Assembly: GCA_018716795.1 (NCBI GenBank)
Contig: DVJK01000156.1
Location: forward strand, 1-7,619
DNA from: Candidatus Scatomorpha merdipullorum
GTDB taxonomy: Bacteria; Bacillota; Clostridia; Oscillospirales; Oscillospiraceae
Direction of reading: 5' to 3'
DNA length: 7,619 nucleotides
Under the pieces are notes generated by a model that had not been told where the DNA came from, did not search any database, and saw nothing but the letters and a program-made list of their open reading frames with translations. Of the stretch, positions 4,332 to 7,619 are shown piece after piece. Position 1 is the first letter of the stretch. Each line of letters begins with the position of its first letter. Made by a program: the position numbers and the translations under genes.

Positions 4332-5387
4332 ATGAACGCAGAATTCTTTGCCGCGGTGGAGGACATAGAGAAGGAAAAGGGCATTCCCCGCGACTACATG
4401 TACGAAAAGATACAGCAGGCCCTCCTGGCGGCCTTCCGCAAGGACAATCCGGACTTCGGCGAGAACGTCGAGGTGATATGCGACGAGGAAAAGAAGCGCA
4501 TAGACCTCATCGTCCACATGACCGTCGTCGAGCAGGTGGAGGACCCCACGCTTGAGATAGACGTCGAGAGCGCGAAGAAATACTCCAAGAAGGCCGCACC
4601 CGGCGACGAGCTGAGCATCCCGGTCGAGACGAAGCAGTTCGGCCGCATCGCCGCCCAGGCCGCCAAGCAGGTCATAATCCAGGGCATACGCGAGGCCGAG
4701 CGCGGCATTATATACGACGAATTCAACAACAAGCAGCATGAGGCGCTCATGGGCGTCGTCAGCCGCATAGACCCGCGCACCGGCGCCGCCGCCATGCACA
4801 TCGGCCAGGGCGCGGAGGCCACCGAGGCCCTGCTGGCCCGCTCCGAGCAGATACCCGGCGAGGCCCTGACCGAGGGCAAGCGCATGCGCGTCTACGTCGT
4901 GGAGGTGCGCCGCTCCACCCGCGGGGTGCAGGTGCTCGTCTCCCGCTCGCACCCGGGCCTGGTGCGCCGCCTCTTTGAGCTCGAGGTGCCCGAGATTTTC
5001 GACGGCACGGTCGAGATACGCGGCATCGCCCGCGAGGCCGGCTCCCGCACGAAGATAGCCGTGTACAGCTCCGACCCGGAGATAGACCCCATCGGCGCCT
5101 GCGTGGGCCCGCGCGGGGCGCGCGTGGCGGAGATTATAAAGGAGCTCGGCGGCGAGAAGCTGGACATAGTCGAGTACAGCGAAACGCCCGAGACCTACAT
5201 TTCCAACGCCCTGGCCCCGGCCCAGGTCATAAGCGTCACGATGCTCGGCGACGGGAAGTCCTGCCGCGTGATAGTGCCGGAAAGCCAGCTCTCCCTCGCC
5301 ATAGGCCGCGAGGGCCAGAACGCCCGCCTCGCCGCGAAGCTGACGGGCTGCAAGATAGACATCAAATCCGACGCGAGCCCGGACTGA
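4332..5387 (+). CDS. nusA: Transcription termination/antitermination protein NusA
   Basis: NusA binds RNA polymerase and nascent RNA and controls pausing, intrinsic termination and antitermination. The 351-residue product has the N-terminal polymerase-binding domain (about 1-130), an S1 domain (about 135-200, containing GAAAMHIGQGAEA), and two KH domains. KH1 carries GPRG at 259-262 and KH2 carries GREG at 325-328, followed by a conserved 'NARLAAKLTGCKIDI' end. It stops soon after KH2 and lacks the acidic C-terminal repeats of proteobacterial NusA, which is normal for Firmicutes. The start has GGAGG 8 bases upstream (4319-4323). It lies between rimP and rnpM with short gaps. About 19 of its 32 Ile codons are ATA by my count, odd for such a GC-rich gene. 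Confidence 0.97.
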   Translation: MNAEFFAAVEDIEKEKGIPRDYMYEKIQQALLAAFRKDNPDFGENVEVICDEEKKRIDLIVHMTVVEQVEDPTLEIDVESAKKYSKKAAPGDELSIPVETKQFGRIAAQAAKQVIIQGIREAERGIIYDEFNNKQHEALMGVVSRIDPRTGAAAMHIGQGAEATEALLARSEQIPGEALTEGKRMRVYVVEVRRSTRGVQVLVSRSHPGLVRRLFELEVPEIFDGTVEIRGIAREAGSRTKIAVYSSDPEIDPIGACVGPRGARVAEIIKELGGEKLDIVEYSETPETYISNALAPAQVISVTMLGDGKSCRVIVPESQLSLAIGREGQNARLAAKLTGCKIDIKSDASPD

Positions 5388-5408
5388 GCCGGGAGACAGG
5401 AGGCGGAA

Positions 5409-5681
5409 ATGCCCAAGAAGATACCTATGCGCCAGTGCCTCGGCTGCCGGGAGATGAAGCCCAAGCCGGAGCTGCTGCGCGTGGTGCGCTCGCCGGAGGG
5501 CGAGGTGTCGCTCGACACGAGGGGCAAGAAGCCCGGCCGCGGCGCTTATGTCTGCCCGAACGCGGACTGCCTGCGCCGCGCGGTGAAGTCCAGGGCCCTC
5601 TCAAGGGCTCTGGAGACCCAAATACCCGACGAGGTCATGGAGCGCCTCGCCGCGGCACTGGAGGCGGGGCAGGACGGATAA
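5409..5681 (+). CDS. rnpM: RNase P modulator RnpM (YlxR, DUF448)
   Basis: This 90-residue protein has the hallmarks of the YlxR family: MRQCLGCREMKPK near the start and GRGAYVC at residues 43-49. Family members bind RNA, and the Bacillus protein has been reported to bind the RNase P RNA and modulate its activity. Cysteines 10, 13, 49 and 54 are arranged as two pairs and might hold a metal or stabilise the fold; that is inference. The start is secure, with AGGAGG at 5398-5403 placed 5 bases upstream. It sits between nusA and ylxQ as in most Firmicutes. Its stop TAA (5679-5681) lies inside the proposed start region of ylxQ, so the two genes overlap by 8 bases if ylxQ begins at the ACG. Confidence 0.93.
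   Translation: MPKKIPMRQCLGCREMKPKPELLRVVRSPEGEVSLDTRGKKPGRGAYVCPNADCLRRAVKSRALSRALETQIPDEVMERLAAALEAGQDG
5660..5664 (+). promoter_or_regulatory. GGAGG ribosome binding site that points to an ACG start for ylxQ
   Basis: GGAGG inside the end of rnpM is followed by 9 bases and then ACG (5674-5676) in the ylxQ frame. The only in-frame ATG (5704) has no purine-rich site upstream; the bases before it read CTCAATTATCTCGGCCTC. The site therefore supports initiation upstream of the ATG. Confidence 0.5.
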
Positions 5682-6063
5682 GGCGCTCAATTATCTCGGC
5701 CTCATGCGCCGCGCGGGCCGCCTCGAGATAGGCGAGACCGCCGCGGGCTCCGCCGTCAAGGCGGGGAAGGCGCGCATACTCTGCGTCGCGGCCGACGCCT
5801 CGGACAACGCCGTGCGCCGCGCCCGGAGCTTTCTCACGGGGCGCAGGGCGCTGTACGTGACGCTCCCGTACACCAAGGAGCAGCTTTCGCTCGCCCTTGG
5901 GAAGAGCGGCTGCTCCATGGCCGCTTGTACGGATTTCGGCCTTTCCGCCGCGCTGCTGCGCGCGCTGGCCGAGCAGGATGCCGGCGAATACTCGGCCCTG
6001 GCCGAGGAGATGAACCGCCGCTCGGAAAAGGCGGCCTACCGCAAGGCCCGAGGGAAAAAGTAA
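5674..6063 (+). CDS. ylxQ: L7Ae-family RNA-binding protein YlxQ, with a probable ACG start
   Basis: This is a small ribosomal-L7Ae-like protein whose relatives bind kink-turn RNA. With ACG at 5674 as start it has 129 residues; from the ATG at 5704 it has 119. I prefer the longer form because residues 2-15 read [14 protein letters not shown], the typical first helix of this family ('LNLLGLARRAGKL'), and the ATG would remove most of it. Between the upstream in-frame stop (TGA 5584-5586) and 5704 there is no ATG, GTG, TTG or CTG. The rest is ordinary: an '[19 protein letters not shown]' core strand and turn, then a basic Arg/Lys tail. It overlaps the end of rnpM, so translation may be coupled to termination there. 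A sequence error (ACG for ATG or GTG) is an alternative. The infB start follows after 17 bases. Confidence 0.85.
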   Translation, partial: TDKALNYLGLMRRAGRLEIGETAAGSAVKAGKARILCVAADASDNAVRRARSFLTGRRALYVTLPYTKEQLSLALGKSGCSMAACTDFGLSAALLRALAEQDAGEYSALAEEMNRRSEKAAYRKARGKK

Positions 6064-6080
6064 ACCGGGGAGGGAATCAC

Positions 6081-7619
6081 ATGAGTAGTTTTGAAAAATA
6101 CAGGGTTCATGAGGTGGCCAAGGACTTTGGCCTGCCTTCCAAGACCATAAACGAGATACTGACCAAGTACGCCACCACGCCGAAGAACCATATGCAGGTG
6201 CTCTCCGACGCGGAGCTGTCGCTTATCTTCGAATACCTCACCCAGCAGCATCAGTTTGCCACGGTGGAGGATATGCTGCGCGTGCCCGAGCAGCCGAAGA
6301 AGCCCGCGCCGAAGGCCGAGGCGCCCAAGGCCGCCGAAAAGCAGCAGGCCGCGGCTCCGGCCGCTCAGGCCGCCGCGCCCGCGCAGAACGCCCAGGGCCA
6401 GGCCGGGAAGGCCGAGAAGCCCGACAAGCCCCGCGTCCCGCGCCAGACGCCCGAGAAGCGCGTCGTCGACACCCGCGGCGGCGGCAACGTCAACCTCGGC
6501 AAGTATGACGAGCGCTTCGACCGCATGGCCGGCGCGCACGGCGCGGACACGGGCCGCGGCGGCTCCGGCGGCAAGCAGAAGATAGGGAACCGCCAGAAGC
6601 AGCGCCAGCAGCAGGCCGCCGCCAGCGCCAAGCGCCGCGCGGAGGAGCGCGACCGTATGCAGAAGCTGCAGTTCGAGATAGCCAAGAAGGCCCCGGTCAA
6701 GGTCCAGATACCCGACGCCATCGGCGTGGGCGAGCTGGCCAGCCGCATGAAGAAGACCGGCACCGAGGTCGTCAAGGCCCTCATAAAGAACGGCATCATG
6801 GCCTCGCTCTCCGATATAATTGACTACGACACCGCGGCCCTCGTGGCCATGGAGCTCGGCTGCAAGGTCGAGCATGAGGTCGTCGTCACCGTGGAGGAGA
6901 GGCTTATAGACGACCGCGAGGATAAGCCCGAGGAGCTTGAGCCGCGCGCGCCCGTCGTCGTGGTCATGGGCCACGTCGACCACGGCAAGACCAGCCTGCT
7001 CGACTATATCCGCAAGGCCAACGTCGCCGCGGGCGAGGCCGGCGGCATTACGCAGCACATCGGCGCGTACACCGTCAACGTCAAGGGCAGCCCCGTCACC
7101 TTCCTCGACACGCCGGGCCACGAGGCCTTCACCTCCATGCGCGCCCGCGGCGCGTCCGTGACGGACATCGCCATCCTCGTCGTCGCCGCCAACGACGGCA
7201 TAATGCCGCAGACCATAGAGTCCATTAACCACGCCAAGGCCGCGAAGATACCCATCGTCGTCGCGATAAACAAGATGGATATGCCCGGCGCGAACCCCGA
7301 GCGCGTCAAGCAGCAGCTCACGGAGTACGATCTCGTCAGCGAGGAGTGGGGCGGCGACACGATAGTCTGCCCCATATCCGCCAAGACCGGCGAGGGCATA
7401 GACAACCTGCTTGAAAACCTCGTCGTCCTCGCCGAGGTGCTTGAGCTCAAGGCCAACCCGAACCGTCCGGCCAGGGGCACCGTCATAGAGGCGCGACTCG
7501 ACCGCGGCCGCGGCCCTATCATGACCGTGCTGGTGCAGAACGGCACGCTCCACAAGGGCGACATCATCATCGCCGGCACCGCCGTCGGCCACGTGCGCAC
7601 CATGATTAACGACAAGGGC
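6081..7619 (+). CDS. infB: Translation initiation factor IF-2, 5' part (3' end outside window)
   Basis: IF-2 is the GTPase that brings fMet-tRNA to the 30S subunit and promotes subunit joining. The frame is open from ATG 6081 to the window end, giving 513 residues. An IF2_N domain covers about 1-55 ([19 protein letters not shown]). A low-complexity linker rich in Ala, Lys, Gln and Pro covers about 70-125, with a Gly/Arg/Gln-rich continuation to about 200. A second IF2_N-like domain spans about 204-265. The G domain has all five motifs: GHVDHGKT (297-304), GGITQHIG (321-328), DTPGH (343-347), NKMD (397-400) and SAK (433-435). The start of the following beta-barrel domain is visible at the end. 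GGAGG lies 7 bases before the start. The missing part should hold the remainder of domain II and the C-terminal domains. Confidence 0.97.
   Translation, partial: MSSFEKYRVHEVAKDFGLPSKTINEILTKYATTPKNHMQVLSDAELSLIFEYLTQQHQFATVEDMLRVPEQPKKPAPKAEAPKAAEKQQAAAPAAQAAAPAQNAQGQAGKAEKPDKPRVPRQTPEKRVVDTRGGGNVNLGKYDERFDRMAGAHGADTGRGGSGGKQKIGNRQKQRQQQAAASAKRRAEERDRMQKLQFEIAKKAPVKVQIPDAIGVGELASRMKKTGTEVVKALIKNGIMASLSDIIDYDTAALVAMELGCKVEHEVVVTVEERLIDDREDKPEELEPRAPVVVVMGHVDHGKTSLLDYIRKANVAAGEAGGITQHIGAYTVNVKGSPVTFLDTPGHEAFTSMRARGASVTDIAILVVAANDGIMPQTIESINHAKAAKIPIVVAINKMDMPGANPERVKQQLTEYDLVSEEWGGDTIVCPISAKTGEGIDNLLENLVVLAEVLELKANPNRPARGTVIEARLDRGRGPIMTVLVQNGTLHKGDIIIAGTAVGHVRTMINDKG

Noticed and set aside
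4173..4952. Minus-strand open frame opposite the rimP end and nusA
   Set aside because: It overlaps two clearly conserved genes and shows no recognisable domain.
6036..7592. Long minus-strand open frame (518 codons) opposite infB
   Set aside because: The opposite strand encodes IF-2 with all five G motifs; the reverse product is low-complexity, rich in Ala, Gly, Leu and Val, as expected of an antisense shadow.

Overview
The window looks like a GC-rich Firmicutes chromosome, most likely a gut-type clostridial lineage in or near the Oscillospiraceae. Supporting signs are the gene order rimP-nusA-rnpM-ylxQ-infB, a short Gram-positive NusA without C-terminal acidic repeats, AGGAGG-type ribosome binding sites, a lipobox lipoprotein and strongly GC-biased third codon positions. 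One oddity is heavy use of the Ile codon ATA. No tRNA, rRNA, CRISPR array, insertion sequence or phage gene was seen.

Left part (1-3187, + strand): three tightly spaced genes concerned with the cell surface. The first is the 3' part of an AlgX/AlgJ/DHHW-type SGNH acyltransferase-like protein. The second is a small lipoprotein with a three-copy 11-residue repeat. The third is a multi-domain membrane or secreted VanX-like D-Ala-D-Ala peptidase (M15) with fibronectin-like, SH3-like and cell-wall-binding-like modules. They look like one operon whose promoter, and perhaps an MBOAT acyltransferase partner, lie upstream of the window.

Middle (3188-3858): about 670 bases without a confident gene. 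It is packed with palindromes: a GC-rich hairpin, a clear Rho-independent terminator (3322-3354), a palindrome that reuses that terminator's T-tract, a long imperfect stem (3385-3459), a GC-clamp hairpin, a second terminator-like hairpin (3504-3544) and a 12-bp palindrome (3645-3676). A possible 42-residue minus-strand peptide with a good ribosome binding site lies at 3500-3628. The region ends with a convincing extended -10 sigma-A promoter (3733-3761) and a leader carrying an attenuator-like hairpin just before rimP.

Right part (3859-7619, + strand): the conserved transcription/translation operon rimP, nusA, rnpM (ylxR), ylxQ (L7Ae-like) and infB, the last cut by the window end. It links 30S maturation, transcription elongation/termination, RNase P modulation, kink-turn RNA binding and translation initiation. 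The most unusual point is ylxQ. Its conserved N-terminus extends upstream of its only ATG into rnpM, with no ATG, GTG, TTG or CTG available, and a GGAGG is placed correctly for an ACG start.
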